A stretch of 64,000 bases of DNA from Prorocentrum cordatum (Eukaryota; Sar; Dinophyceae; Prorocentrales; Prorocentraceae). The notes under the pieces are model-generated. The model was not told where the DNA came from. It saw nothing but the letters and a program-made list of their open reading frames with translations, and ran no database searches. Of the stretch, positions 19,330 to 29,433 are shown piece by piece. Both the position numbers and the translations under genes were made by a program. The stretch is taken from positions 131,578 through 195,577 of the forward strand of contig CAUYUJ010017632.1 of NCBI GenBank assembly GCA_963575745.1, in the 5' to 3' direction. Positions within the stretch are counted from its first letter, which is position 1; every line of letters begins with the position of its first letter.

Positions 19330-22300
19330 ATGCTCACGCCTTGGCCCCTGGAGTCCTCGGCCCAGGCTACCTGTAGTTTCCGTGAGACGGGGTGGGCTGC
19401 AGCCGCCCCCGTCCACAAGTTTTGTACCCCACCCCCACCCCCTGGGAGAGCTCAATTTTCCCTGAAAGTAGAGACGCTCAATTGCACTGCATGGTCATCG
19501 CTGCAGCGATGGCTCCCGCATTGCACGTCGCACATCATCCTGATCCAGGAGCACCACCTGCGCCTCGGTGATGAAGCTGACCGAGCATCGTCCTGGGCCA
19601 AGGTTCACGGGTGGCAAATTCTCCTCACTCCCGCCCTCTCCACCCCCTCGGGGGGGACGTCGGCTGGAGTAGGCATCATGGTCAGAGATTTCCTGGGCCT
19701 TCGGCCCCCGCCAGGTGGTCACGTTTTGGTCCCTCATAGGGTCGTAGGTGCCATCGTCAATATCCCAGGCGGCGACGCGCTGTACGTCGTCAGTGCGTAC
19801 CTCCATCACTCCCAGGGGCTCAGCGACCACAACCTGGGGCTCCTCTCGCATGTGGCCGCCGCATTGGAGGTGTGGGCTGGACCTTATATCCTGGGAGCTG
19901 ATTTTAATATGGAACCGTCGGTTTTTCAGGAGTCTGAGTTTGCAAAGTCCTGTGGGGGACGTGTGGTGATTCCTGAGGCTGCTTCTGGATCTTGCCTTTC
20001 TACTGGAGGGACCCGCCTTCTGGATTTCTTCGTGGTCTCGTTGGGTCTTTCTAAAGGTTTGGCGAAAGTCCAGGTTGAGCTTGGTGCGTGTACATCACCA
20101 CACTCACCTGTGTCATTGGAATTCTATCCGCAGCTGGCGCAGCTATACGGACTGAGGTTCCGCCGACCCCCACCTATCCCTGTGGATCCTATAGTTGGGC
20201 CTCAGCCTCAGCCTCCAAACTGGGACTCTGCGAGGGCCCTTGGGCAGCAGCTATTGGATGTGCTGCAATCTGGGCACACTCAGACTGTCCAGAATTTGTT
20301 GGATGTGGTGTACGCGGCTTGGGCTAATCTTTCTGAGCGTGAGTTGGCCGACTCGAGGGGCGTCCAACTGCCATGTTTAGGAGCACGGTCCAAGGCCCCG
20401 CAGATGTACTGGGCTTTGGTTTTGGAGCAGGACAGGAAGCCCCCAGTGCGACAGCCCCTGTGCTATGCAATCAAGTGGCTGAGTTTGAAGTTCAGAATGT
20501 ACGTTTCGCTACTCGACGCTCATGGCCCCGTTGCGGTCAGGCAGGCCAGGGAGCTACGTCGGGTCGTCCTGAATCCACCCGTCTTTTTGCATGAAGGATT
20601 GGCTCATCATCAGCGGTGGTATAATGAAGTTTGTGCAGCAGTGCAGAGTTCTCACGACTCCGACGTCTACGGGGCTCTGTGTGCTCAGCTCGATGTCGCA
20701 GTGGCTGCTGCTGAAGCCATCGCCCAACAGGAAGCTTTAAGTGGATGGAAGCAGTGGCTGCTCGACAAGGTTGAAGCAGGTGCGAAGCGTGCGCACTCGG
20801 TCGTTCGTGGTTTCACTCCGTGGGCTCCGACTACGGCTTTGCTTTCCAACGGTATCGTCGTGGCTGATCCTCAGGCTCTCCTCGATGCACAAGCAAAGCA
20901 GTACGAGCAACTGTGGCACGCTCACTCGCACCCTCGGCCTCAGTCGGACACCTTTCAGCCTCTTCCCTCCTTACCTCGGCTGGCTCCTGACGATCTCAGG
21001 GCTTGTAGTCGCAAGTTTCCCAAAACGACGGCTACCTCGGTCGACGGCTTTCACATGCGCCACTTCGCGTCGCTGTCGGATGCCTCGCTCGACCTCCTCT
21101 CAGTCATTTACACAGCTATGGAAGTGAGCAGCCTCATCCCGAAGCAGGCCGCGATCACTATAATGTCTCTCATCGGCAAGCAGGCTGGGGGCTTCCGACC
21201 CATCGGCCTCTTCTCTTCCATTTATCGGCTGTGGGGCAAGGGGAGAAGAGGATACGGCACGCGATGGGAGGAGAACAATCGTCGCCCCTTTTTTGCAGCT
21301 GGCAAGTTCACCTCGTCCACTGACGTGGTCTGGCGGCAGTCTGTGAAGGGAGAGGTTGGCGTTCGTGACGGCAAGGTTTCTGCCACTTTGCTCTGGGACC
21401 TGGTCAAGTGTTTCGAATCGATTAACCTCGACCTCTTGCTCCACAGATGTGCCCAGCATGGCATGGACATGACCGTCGCGCGACTGGTGGTCTCCATGTA
21501 TAGCAACGCTCGCTTCATCACCATGGGCCAGCTTTTGCGTGGCCCATTCTATGTACAGCACGGCATCGTCGCAGGCTGCCCCTTCGCCACGACGATGGTG
21601 AGGATTTTCGTCATAGGCCCCCTCGACTCGGCTGGCATCCCTCCCACCGTTTCGCTCGACGTCTACATCGATGACTATGGTTTGTCGACTGTCGGAACTA
21701 CTTCGGAAGTTGTATATGATTTGGCAAGGGCGGCCGCTTCTTTGCACGATGCCATCGTGGACGACATAGGTGGCAGTATTTCGCACGACAAGGCCAACCT
21801 TGTGGCCTCCCATCGCCATGTTGCAGTGGAACTGCGCAAGCGACTGGGAGCTCTGGCTGGCAAGCGAGTTGTTTCTTCTGCAGCTAACCTTGGGATCGAT
21901 CACACTTCGGGCAGGCCTAGAAGGGCCCCTACTCGGTCGAAGGTGTTTCGGGTGCGTATGCTCACGCTCAAGCACAAGACCAAACGACTGCAGAAGATAC
22001 GACAGGCTTTAGGAAGGCACTCCAGGAAGCTGTTTATCACAGGCCCTCTGCCAGGGTACTACTATGGAAGTGAGGTTCATGGGGTTTCTGATGCTGAATG
22101 GGGGCGTGTTCGGCGTGCTTTCGGTCGTTGTATCAGGCCCAAGGCTGGGTCCCGCTCGCTCACCTCAGCTGTCATCCTGGAAAAGGACCCCACGTACTAC
22201 GGGCCCATCGCGCCCATCCTGAGGTACGCCAAGGAGCTCTGGGGGACCCATATGCGCTCTTTTACGTTTACCCTGTCCTGGCCTGAGCTCCGCACTTCTT

Positions 22301-24066
22301 GGGAGTCCATATTCCTGGGACCAGGGCCCGACAACTGGAAGCAGGTCTCGGGGCCCATCAGTGCCATGAAGCTTAGTTTGCAGCGCATTGGGTGGTCGAT
22401 GCCCAGTTTCACGGTCATGAGGGACCAGTTTGGTGTGGACCTGCCGCTCACCTTGGTCAGCCCCGCTCTTCTGAAGCGCCACCTTAGGCAGGCGGTGCTT
22501 CACCTTCATGAGCGACGCGCAGGCGCCAAGTTTCTGCCCTCTCTTCCGCAGCCTGTTCGAGTTTGTCATGATCAGGTGTATGCTATGTTGCAATCCTCCA
22601 AGTGGACCCCGCGGGAGAAGGGCTCTATGAAGGCCCTTGCGTGCTCGGCTGTGTGGACAAAGACTCGGGCTCGCAGTGCTGGTTATGATCAGGGCGACGT
22701 ACTTTGTGTGCTCTGTGGAGGTGCCGACGACACCCTCTTGCACAGATTGTGGCGTTGCCCCGCCTGCGAAGATATACGCAAGGAAGTACTAGGGAAGGAT
22801 GCTTGGCTTGCCCCTCCCCTGGACCTCTCGGAGCAGAGTGACCCCGAGCAGTACCTACTGTATACCCGTGGTCTTTATGTACACCCTGGAGACTACCTCC
22901 CCCGTCCAGCACATGAAATTGATGGTCCTGGTTCTGGGATTCAGGTGTCTTGGGCTGGGGGCCCGTACAACTCCAGTACCTCCGTCTGCGGTAGGTTATA
23001 TGTAGATGGCTCTTGTTTTAGGAATGTGTCTCCTGAGCTCTCCAGGGCGGGGTGGTCTGTGGTTAGCGTCTCAGAAGCAGGAGAAGTGCTGTGTGTTATT
23101 TCTGGGCCGCTCCTGGCCCACTTTCCCCAAACTTCTCAAGCTTCTGAGTATGCCGCATATTGCATCGCCGCCCAGTGTGGGGTGGAGGGCAGTCACATCT
23201 ACAGTGACTGTCAGAATGTGGTTTCCGCCGCTCTCGACCCTATCCCAGCGCGGCTGTCTTTTCGCCGACCGTATGCGGGTTTTATGCTTCAGGCGTTGGG
23301 CCCTATCGCCAGTGCTGTCAGTAAGGTCAAGGGGCATGTCCTCGACAGCCCCGACCTCTCAGATGAGGCGAGGGCCCACAAGCTAGGCAATGACACTGCT
23401 GACCAGGCCGCTCGCCTCGCCGCCCTGAGGCATCCGGCCCCCGCCCCTGTGGACGCTGAGCGGGCCGCGCGCTCGGCGCGTATTGCGAGGGCGGTCTGCA
23501 GGCTCGCTGCGCGGGTCATGTCTCTCTGGCCGAGGCTTGATCTTTCGGAGGCCTCCAGGACCAAGCCCCCCTCCTCCTTGAGGCCTCTCCTCCCTTCTCA
23601 CTCCTGGTCCTGGGAAGGCAGGTTTTGGATTTGTAGTTCGTGCTTTCGGTGTGCCCGTGGCCCCCAGAAGCCTCACCCTGGAAGGTGCCGAGGAGCGGCC
23701 ACCATCAAAGGCATCACAGGCCAAGGGCTGCTGGACCATGGGCACAGACCCATCTATTTTGATGTGAATCAGGGAGGGGGCTTGCTTGTCGCCTGCACCC
23801 GCTGTTGCTACTATACGTGCGGTGGGCAGGTCAGGAATCTCGGCAAGCCGTGCTGTGGGCCCCCTGACCCCAAGCGTAAGTCCGATCATGGCAGGAGGCA
23901 TGCCTGGGGCCAGATTTTAAAGGGGAAGCACCCCAAGTCGGGCGCCAGCCTATCGACGGGGCTGGATGATCCAGCGACCTCGTCGGATGGGCCGCCCGTC
24001 GACCCGTCCCTTCCCCTCGATCCTGCGATGCCGCAGCAGGCGCCCGAGCCCGAGGCACCTGCATAG
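19330..24066 (+). CDS. LINE-B ORF2: endonuclease, reverse transcriptase, RNase H polyprotein
   Basis: 1578 aa from the first in-frame ATG; the frame is already open from 19080, after the ORF1 stop. Endonuclease: LNCTAW (Asn 51), QEHH (Glu 74), GADFNMEP (Asp 191, Asn 193), LDFFVVS. RT: GGFRPIGLFSS, LLWDLVKCFESI (Asp 690), HGIVAGCPFATT, YIDD (779-782), SHDKANLVAS. Zinc knuckle C-x2-C-x8-H-x4-C at about 1126. RNase H: YVDGS (Asp 1226), SEYAAY (Glu 1273), YSDCQ (Asp 1293), GNDTAD (Asp 1355). Cys-rich C-terminus about 1420-1510 (GRFWICSSC ... VACTRCCYYTC). Domain order is that of APE-type LINEs with C-terminal RNase H. No frameshift is seen. Confidence 0.92.
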   Translation: MLTPWPLESSAQATCSFRETGWAAAAPVHKFCTPPPPPGRAQFSLKVETLNCTAWSSLQRWLPHCTSHIILIQEHHLRLGDEADRASSWAKVHGWQILLTPALSTPSGGTSAGVGIMVRDFLGLRPPPGGHVLVPHRVVGAIVNIPGGDALYVVSAYLHHSQGLSDHNLGLLSHVAAALEVWAGPYILGADFNMEPSVFQESEFAKSCGGRVVIPEAASGSCLSTGGTRLLDFFVVSLGLSKGLAKVQVELGACTSPHSPVSLEFYPQLAQLYGLRFRRPPPIPVDPIVGPQPQPPNWDSARALGQQLLDVLQSGHTQTVQNLLDVVYAAWANLSERELADSRGVQLPCLGARSKAPQMYWALVLEQDRKPPVRQPLCYAIKWLSLKFRMYVSLLDAHGPVAVRQARELRRVVLNPPVFLHEGLAHHQRWYNEVCAAVQSSHDSDVYGALCAQLDVAVAAAEAIAQQEALSGWKQWLLDKVEAGAKRAHSVVRGFTPWAPTTALLSNGIVVADPQALLDAQAKQYEQLWHAHSHPRPQSDTFQPLPSLPRLAPDDLRACSRKFPKTTATSVDGFHMRHFASLSDASLDLLSVIYTAMEVSSLIPKQAAITIMSLIGKQAGGFRPIGLFSSIYRLWGKGRRGYGTRWEENNRRPFFAAGKFTSSTDVVWRQSVKGEVGVRDGKVSATLLWDLVKCFESINLDLLLHRCAQHGMDMTVARLVVSMYSNARFITMGQLLRGPFYVQHGIVAGCPFATTMVRIFVIGPLDSAGIPPTVSLDVYIDDYGLSTVGTTSEVVYDLARAAASLHDAIVDDIGGSISHDKANLVASHRHVAVELRKRLGALAGKRVVSSAANLGIDHTSGRPRRAPTRSKVFRVRMLTLKHKTKRLQKIRQALGRHSRKLFITGPLPGYYYGSEVHGVSDAEWGRVRRAFGRCIRPKAGSRSLTSAVILEKDPTYYGPIAPILRYAKELWGTHMRSFTFTLSWPELRTSWESIFLGPGPDNWKQVSGPISAMKLSLQRIGWSMPSFTVMRDQFGVDLPLTLVSPALLKRHLRQAVLHLHERRAGAKFLPSLPQPVRVCHDQVYAMLQSSKWTPREKGSMKALACSAVWTKTRARSAGYDQGDVLCVLCGGADDTLLHRLWRCPACEDIRKEVLGKDAWLAPPLDLSEQSDPEQYLLYTRGLYVHPGDYLPRPAHEIDGPGSGIQVSWAGGPYNSSTSVCGRLYVDGSCFRNVSPELSRAGWSVVSVSEAGEVLCVISGPLLAHFPQTSQASEYAAYCIAAQCGVEGSHIYSDCQNVVSAALDPIPARLSFRRPYAGFMLQALGPIASAVSKVKGHVLDSPDLSDEARAHKLGNDTADQAARLAALRHPAPAPVDAERAARSARIARAVCRLAARVMSLWPRLDLSEASRTKPPSSLRPLLPSHSWSWEGRFWICSSCFRCARGPQKPHPGRCRGAATIKGITGQGLLDHGHRPIYFDVNQGGGLLVACTRCCYYTCGGQVRNLGKPCCGPPDPKRKSDHGRRHAWGQILKGKHPKSGASLSTGLDDPATSSDGPPVDPSLPLDPAMPQQAPEPEAPA

Positions 24067-24750
24067 TGGGCGGAAGTACAGGCGTGGGTTTGTCTACCCA
24101 ACGGGGGGCGCGGTGCGAGTGGGGACTGCCCGGCGGTGCGCCGTTAGTGACCCTCGCACCGTTGCTCCCCGGCCCCGCGCACGGCGCGGAGAGTGCCCCT
24201 TGTTGGATGAGGGTCTCTCTCTCGTCCCTTTCCTTTTCGAGGCGTGTTCGTGATTCACCTGCACGCTCTCGGCACTGTCCTCACTGTCCTCCTCCTCCCC
24301 AGGCTCCCATCGAGGGCCCCAGGCAGCTGGAGGGGCCCCCAGGCCATGCCAACGATTTCGAGGCAGAGGAGGAGGCCGTGGAGGCCCTCTTTGCCGACAC
24401 CCAGGCGCCGCCCGCGCCGCCAGCCCCTCGAGGCCTGGGACTTTCTTCTTCCCCCTCCCCTCCCAATGCGGTGGGCGTGGGGGGCCCCTTTTCCCCTTCC
24501 CCCCCAAAGGGGGGGGAAGGGAAAGAGCAGCTCCGACGAGTCAGGTTCCGCCTCCAGGAGGAGGAGAGTGCGGGTCCCGTCCGAGCTGCTCGTGTAAGGT
24601 CTGCGGTGTCTGTCGGCTCCGTCTGACTTCGGTCCCTGGGGTGCCCGCCGCTTGCGTCGGCCACCGCCTCGGTCCGCTTCCGCCAGCTCTGTTTCAGCCC
24701 AGGCTGATTCAACCTGTCGGCCTCCCTCCGCGGTTGATGTTGAAAAAAAC
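24067..24750 (+). other. LINE-B 3' region
   Basis: GC-rich, probably 3' UTR. An open frame (24066-24626) is Pro/Ala/Glu-rich with no recognised domain and is not called as a gene. CCTCCTCCCCAG near 24290-24301 resembles a splice acceptor. The element ends in a short A run (AAAAAAAC) against the TCC tract; the A run may be a poly(A) trace. Confidence 0.5.
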
Positions 24751-24890
24751 TCCTCCTCCTCCTCCTCCTCCTCCTCCTCCTCCTCCTCCTTCTCGTCCTC
24801 CTCCTCCTCCTCCTCCTCCTCCTCCTCCTCTTCCTCCTCCTTCTCCTCCTCCTCCTTCTCCTCCTCCTCCTCCTCCCCCTCCTCGTTTTT
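24751..24890 (+). repeat. (TCC)n at the 3' boundary of LINE-B
   Basis: TCC repeats with a few TTC/GTC variants, then CGTTTTTTTACACACGGG. A similar TTTTTTTACACACAGGAT string occurs at 62774, so the flank itself is repetitive. Confidence 0.9.
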
Positions 24891-25029
24891 TTACACACGG
24901 GGTCTCCCTGAGTCCCGACCCTCATTTTGGAGCTGGTCCTGTATCGTGAGTCGTTGTTGGACGATCTTGCGGCCCGGCGAGGCCCCCCAGATCGGGGCTC
25001 AAGGGACGGGGCTCAATGCAAGCGGGGTC

Positions 25030-25135
25030 AGCTAGAGCGCACGATCTTGCAGGACCCTGCAGGGCCAATGGCGCACTGGCCTGGGCTTGGGTGCAGCATC
25101 CTGCAGGATCCTGCAAAGCCTGCCTGACCCCTCCA
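25030..25135 (+). repeat. dispersed repeat with GGATCCTGCAGGATC palindromes
   Basis: GATCTTGCAGGACCCTGCAG ... GCATCCTGCAGGATCCTGCA. A related copy lies at 31268-31370 (GGATCCTGCTGGATCCTGCA) and a weak trace at 31645-31690. The core is self-complementary. Function unknown. Confidence 0.6.
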
Positions 25136-25234
25136 TTCTGATTGCGAAAGCCTTACGGCCGGTGCCGCCGACCCTGAAGGGGAACGACGACAACGGCGGC
25201 GGCGGCGACGACAACGACGCTGACATGGGTCAGT

Positions 25235-25870
25235 GTCCTCATGGATGCTTCTTGGGGTCTCTTCGAAGCGCTCTCGGGGGCCTCTTCGGGGCCTCTTGGG
25301 AGCCTCTTGGGGGTCTCTCGGGGCTTTCTGGGGGCCTCCATGGGGCCTCTGGGGGGCCTCTTGGGGGCCTCTTGATTCCTCCTGGGAGCCTCACGGGGCC
25401 GAGGGCTCGAAATGTCCTGTCCGTTCTGGTCCCTCGTCTGGGCATCCTATTGGAGCCGTCTTCGGCGCCTCTTGGGCCGTCTTGGCAGCGTCTCGGGCCG
25501 TCCTGGGGCCCTCTTGGGCAGTTTTGGGTCCCTCCTGGAACCCTCGTGGGCGGATCGGTCTGGGGGGGCCTCTTGGGCCGTCTTGGAGCGTCGGGAAGCG
25601 GAAGAGCCGAGAAAGCCGAAATGCATAAAAACCAATGGGGAATCAGAGTTTTTTCCCCTTCGGGGGCCCTCTTGGGAGTGCTCCTGGAGGGGTCTTGGGG
25701 CGTCTTGCAGGGCTCTCGGGCCGTCTGGAGGCCGTCAAGGCGTATTGGACAGATCGCTCGGCGATTCGGTGCCCTCTGAGACTGTTTTGGGGCCTCTTGG
25801 GCACTCTTGGTCCGTCTTGGAGCTTTTTCGGGCCCCGGGACCCACGGGGGGAGTCGTATCTGACCTGGGA
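25235..25870 (+). repeat. degenerate GGGCCTCTTGGG-type minisatellite
   Basis: Irregular repeats of GGGGCCTCTTGGGAGCC-like words for about 600 bp. They make Gly/Leu/Pro/Trp-rich frames on both strands. No protein family is recognised, so no gene is called. Confidence 0.7.
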
Positions 25871-26206
25871 CCCCTCCAGGACCCCGCGGGGGAGGGATCA
25901 AAGGGAAGGAGCTTCACTTCGAATCAATTGCGACGTTGCTCAATTTCGCTTTGGCTGGCGCGCTTGGGGAGGAGGGCCTAGAGAAGGGCGGGGGCGGCGA
26001 TAGGCCCAGCGCTTGAGGAAGAACGCTCAGGGAAGGGGGGGAGCGGCGACGGGCCCAGGGACAGGGAGGGCGCAGGGAAAGGGGATGACAGAGACGACGA
26101 CTGACAGACGACGGAGACGACGACTCGAACGGACAAGCCCCTCACGGACGCCGACGGGGTAGGCGGACTTTTCGATGCGTCGAATGCCCGGGCCCTCCCC
26201 CGCTTT

Positions 26207-27192
26207 GTGGTCCCCAGAAGCGGCAGGGCCGTTCTTTCACCGTTTCCTAAAACATGTCCCTTGAAAATGGAAACGGTAAAAGCACGGCGACCAGAAACGG
26301 CAAAGAAACGGCTCCGGGATTGGAACCGGAGCCAGAACCGGTCAATTATCCCAGTGCGACCCTACCTAGGAGTTGGAGCCTCTAGGAAAGCAACATTAGC
26401 AGCAGCAATAGTGGATGCTGTGCTGCGCTATGCTATGCTATGTTTTGCTATGCTATGCTCTGCTATGTTATGCTATGCTATGCTATGCTATGCTGCGCAA
26501 TGCTATACTGGGATAGGCTAGGCTAGGGTATGCTATGCTGTGCTGTGCTGTGCTATGCAAAGCAATGCTATGCTACGATATGATATGGTGCGCTATGCTA
26601 TGCTATGCTGAACTATGCTGAGCTATGCTATGCTATGCTATGCTTGGCTATGCTATGCTATGGCGTGCGAATGCTGCGCTGCGCCATGCTGCTCTAAGGT
26701 AAGCTAAGCTAGGCTAAGCTAAGCCAAGCTAGGCTAGGCTAAGTTAAGCTAAGCTAAGCCAAGCTAAGCGAAGCTAAGCTAATATGATATAATATAAGCA
26801 AAGCTAAGCTAGGCTAAGCCAAGCCAAGCTAGGCTAGGCAAAGCTAAGCAATGCTAAGCTTAACTCAGCTCAGTTAAGCTAAGATGAGATAAGCTAAGCT
26901 AAGCTAAGCTTAGCTAAGCTAAGCTGGGTGAACCCAGGGGGCGCAACTGGGGGAACCGTAGGGCGGATGCTGGGGGAACCGCCCGGGGTGGGCCCCAATG
27001 CCCGCCCCTTCAAGCATACCGAGTAAGAACCCTTCTAGGCAGAGCCTAGGTAGGGAGAAAACGTTTGGAACCGGAGCCAGAACCGGTCAAAAAACGACGA
27101 CGGAACCTGTAAAACAACGGCGTCGGAACCAGCCAAAACAAGCTGCTAAACGGAACCGGTACAAAAACGGCCCTGTCGTTGCCAGGGCCCAC
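26207..27192 (+). mobile_element. MITE-1 copy a, interrupted by MITE-2
   Basis: The ends form imperfect terminal inverted repeats: GTGGTCC...GGCAGGGCCGTTCTTTCACC at the left, and the complement of ...AAAAACGGCCCTGTCGTTGC, CAGGGCCCAC at the right. The inner sequence matches copy b (27793-28032) in opposite orientation. The two halves (26207-26344 and 27067-27192) are separated by MITE-2. GGAACCGGAGCCAGAACCGG is present on both sides of the insertion. Confidence 0.75.
26345..27066 (+). mobile_element. MITE-2 copy 1 with TGCTA and TAAGC microsatellite core
   Basis: Starts TTATCCCAGTGCGA then CCCTACCTAGG, and ends near CCTAGGTAGGG, an 11-bp perfect inverted repeat at 26360-26370 and 27045-27055. 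The core is (ATGCT)n at 26420-26680 and (AAGCT)n at 26697-26930. A second copy lies in opposite orientation at 42934-43790. The insert is flanked by a direct repeat of about 26 bp (26319-26344 and 27067-27092), a probable target-site duplication. Confidence 0.75.
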
Positions 27193-27560
27193 GGAGCTCC
27201 GCCGCTGCCGATCCTCCCCCCCTTGCCCCGCTGCCGAGGCGCGGTGCTGCCCGAGGGCGCGGGTCGCGCAGACGGCAAGGACCTGCGCCGCGCCGGCCGC
27301 CGCGCTCTTCGCCGCCTCTCCCGCCGTGCGGCGTTCTTGCACTCTCCAAGGGCTCCCTCGAGGGCGCGAAGTTATTCGCGCTTCGCGCTTCGCGGTCCTC
27401 GTTCCTTCTCCCCCTCCTCCTCGTCCTCCTATTCTCCCTTTGGGGGGGCGGCGCGAGAGCGCGAAGTTATTCGCGCTTCGCGCAGCGCGAAGCGCGAACT
27501 TAGGAGCCCTAGACTCTCGGGGCTCGGGGGCCGCTGGGGCTCTGCTGTGGCCCAGCACCA
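27193..27560 (+). other. GC-rich stretch with duplicated GCGCGAAGTTATTCGCGC hairpins
   Basis: CGCGAAGTTATTCGCGCTTC occurs at about 27367 and 27457. Each copy can fold back on itself. No convincing gene on either strand. Confidence 0.5.
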
Positions 27561-27792
27561 GCTTGGTCGTGGCCTTACAGTCAAAAGCCCGAATACGGAC
27601 GCGCGGTGTTGCTCAGGGTGCCCTTGCGTCCTTGCTCTGCCTTGCTCTTGCGGCTCGTCCTTGGCCTCTTGCGCTTGCCCGCTGGTCAGGGTACCCTTGG
27701 GGTTTTCGTCGTCCGCCGCCCCCGAATCCCAACTTCGGCTTCCAAGGGTCTTGCGTCATTACCGCGCGTCCTTATTAGGGTTTTTGACTGTA

Positions 27793-28032
27793 GTGGACCC
27801 TGGAAACGACAGGGCCGTTTTTTACCGGTTCCGTTTTGCCGCTTTTGTTGGCCGGTTCCGACGCCGTTTTTGTTACCGGTGCCGTCGCCGTTTGTTGACC
27901 GGTTCCAACTCCGGTTCCAATCCCGGAGCCTTTTTTTCTGCCGTTCCCGGTCGCCGATTTTTTGCTGTCCATTTTCAAGGGACATTTTTGGGGAAACGGT
28001 GAAAAAACGGCCTTGCTATTTCCTGGGCCCAC
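27793..28032 (-). mobile_element. MITE-1 copy b, uninterrupted
   Basis: 240 bp. GTGGACCCTGGAAACGACAG, GGCCGTTTTTTACC at the left; the right end is the complement of GTGGGCCCAGGAAATAGCAA, GGCCGTTTTTTCACC. The imperfect inverted repeats span about 40 bp. The sequence between is rich in CCGGTTCC and matches the two halves of copy a in reverse. No coding capacity. Confidence 0.75.
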
Positions 28033-28309
28033 AAAGGTCATGCTATATTGTTTACTTTTTCTCAAAAATGAGTTTGCTGGCACGGGCGATCGAGCAACGA
28101 GAGGGTTCCGCGGTCCCCAGGGCGCGTGCTCGCGTTGGCACGGCACCTGATCGGCCAGGGGTCGGAGTCGTTGTGGATTTCTTATTGTCTGGCTCCAACA
28201 GGGGCGCTACACAAGGGCCCCTTGAGGGCCCTTGCCCTTGCCCCCCGTGTGGGTCACGCCCAAACGCCGCCCGCCCGAAGAACGAACTGGAGGGTGGCGG
28301 TGGGGGGGG

Positions 28310-28505
28310 GCGGGGAGGGGGGCAGGACGAGGCAGGCGGAGGCGCCTGGGAGGAGGAGGGGCACGAGGAGGTGGGGGGGAGGGGGCAGGAAGAGGGGCAC
28401 GAGGAGGAGGGGCACGAGGAGGCACGAGGAGGTGGGGGGGAGGGGGGCCAGGACGAGGCAGGCGGAGGCGCCTGGGAGGCGGAGGGGCACGAGGAGGATC
28501 CACGG
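28310..28505 (+). repeat. GGA-rich tandem repeat, ~126-bp period
   Basis: CAGGACGAGGCAGGCGGAGG, CGCCTGGGAGG occurs at about 28322 and 28448, with GGGGCACGAGGAGG repeats between. No gene is supported. Confidence 0.7.
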
Positions 28506-28663
28506 CGGGCGGAGGGGGCCTTCCTGCCCTGCCTTCCCCCGGCGCCTCGGCGGCGGCCCCTCCCCATCCCCGCCTGTCGGCGCGCGTCTGGCCTGCTGGA
28601 GTGCATGGGCCTTGGCGGTCCTGCCTTTTTGTTCTTTGCCTTTCCCCGTGCTGGGAGGCTGCA

Positions 28664-28836
28664 GTTCAGTCGGGCCTGTCCCTCTACAGGGGGAATCTTC
28701 AAACATATGTAGTTACAAGATAATTCGTCCGGGGACGATTTGTTGAGTATGTTTGAGCACTGTGGGGGTATTTGTTTGAGTATTTTTCATTTTTCGTCGA
28801 AAATCCCCCTGTAGGGGGATAGGCCCGGCTTCAGAC
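28664..28836 (+). mobile_element. MITE-3 copy 1
   Basis: Left end TCGGGCCTGTCCCTCTACAG, GGGGAA; right end is the complement of CCGGGCCTATCCCCCTACAG, GGGGAT. About 170 bp with a T-rich middle containing CGGGGACGATTTGTTGAGTA. Related copies at 40974-41140 and 53486-53638, and solitary end-like sequences at 58006 and 58930-58978. Confidence 0.75.
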
Positions 28837-29029
28837 TACAGCTGCCTCACGCCGTGGACGTCCGATGCGATCCGAGCCGATCCGACCCCCCCGGCGGCCC
28901 CCTCCGAGGACCTTTGCGCACCGCGGCCCGTGACCGGGGACCACCAGTTTTCTTGGCCGGCTGGGTGCTTCCTAGCTCGAACAGGCAGGGACACGAGCTC
29001 TTACCTGTTGCACCACCGTTGTAGGAGAC

Positions 29030-29145
29030 GGAGGAGGATGACGACGACGACGAAAACGACAGGAACGACAGCGACGAGGAGGACGATGACGACGAGGACG
29101 ACGACAACGAGGAGGAGCAGCAGCAGGAGCAGCAGAAGGAGCGGC
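29030..29145 (+). repeat. GAC/GAG-rich microsatellite
   Basis: Imperfect GACGAC and GAGCAGCAG repeats. Asp- or Arg-rich frames are artefacts. Confidence 0.8.
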
Positions 29146-29433
29146 AGAAGGAGCTGGAAAATGGAAGGGCGGAGGGATGAGGACGGGCAGCCCGGGAGGG
29201 GGGAGGGGGGGACGAGGGGGACTGGGGCCAGGAGCGAGTGACCATTCAGAGGCGGAACGGTGCCCATACCGCTAACCTTCCCTCGTTTTTCCTTGTTGGG
29301 GACTCCTGGAAGGCCCTCGTCGCCACCGCTGGATTCGCCTCGACATCCTGGTCAGAATGCAACCCGGGAGAGGTCTGGGGAGTAGCAGTATCGGGACCTT
29401 CTGGTTTCCCCAATTATGGTCGTCCCCATCTCC

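Larger units (their letters stand above)
17642..24750 (+). mobile_element. LINE-B: apparently intact non-LTR retrotransposon, SL-headed
   Basis: 7.1 kb. DinoSL with relict leader, ORF1 (17781-19079), ORF2 (open to 24066), 3' UTR ending in TGAAAAAAAC, then (TCC)n from 24751. Both ORFs are uninterrupted and the RT and RNase H catalytic residues are all visible. A near-identical ORF1 fragment at 1-538 shows another recent copy. Of the LINEs in the window this is the one most likely to be, or recently have been, mobile. Confidence 0.9.

Noticed and set aside
24066-24626. 186-codon ORF after LINE-B ORF2
   Set aside because: Pro/Ala/Glu low complexity with no counterpart after LINE-A ORF2. More likely 3' UTR.
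25087-25901. Overlapping Gly/Leu/Trp-rich and Pro/Arg-rich ORFs on both strands
   Set aside because: Degenerate GGGCCTCTTGGG repeats generate open frames on both strands; no conserved motif.
26400-26935. Telomeric or centromeric satellite
   Set aside because: The ATGCT/AAGCT runs are bounded by MITE-2 inverted repeats and recur inverted at 43 kb, so they are cores of a mobile element.
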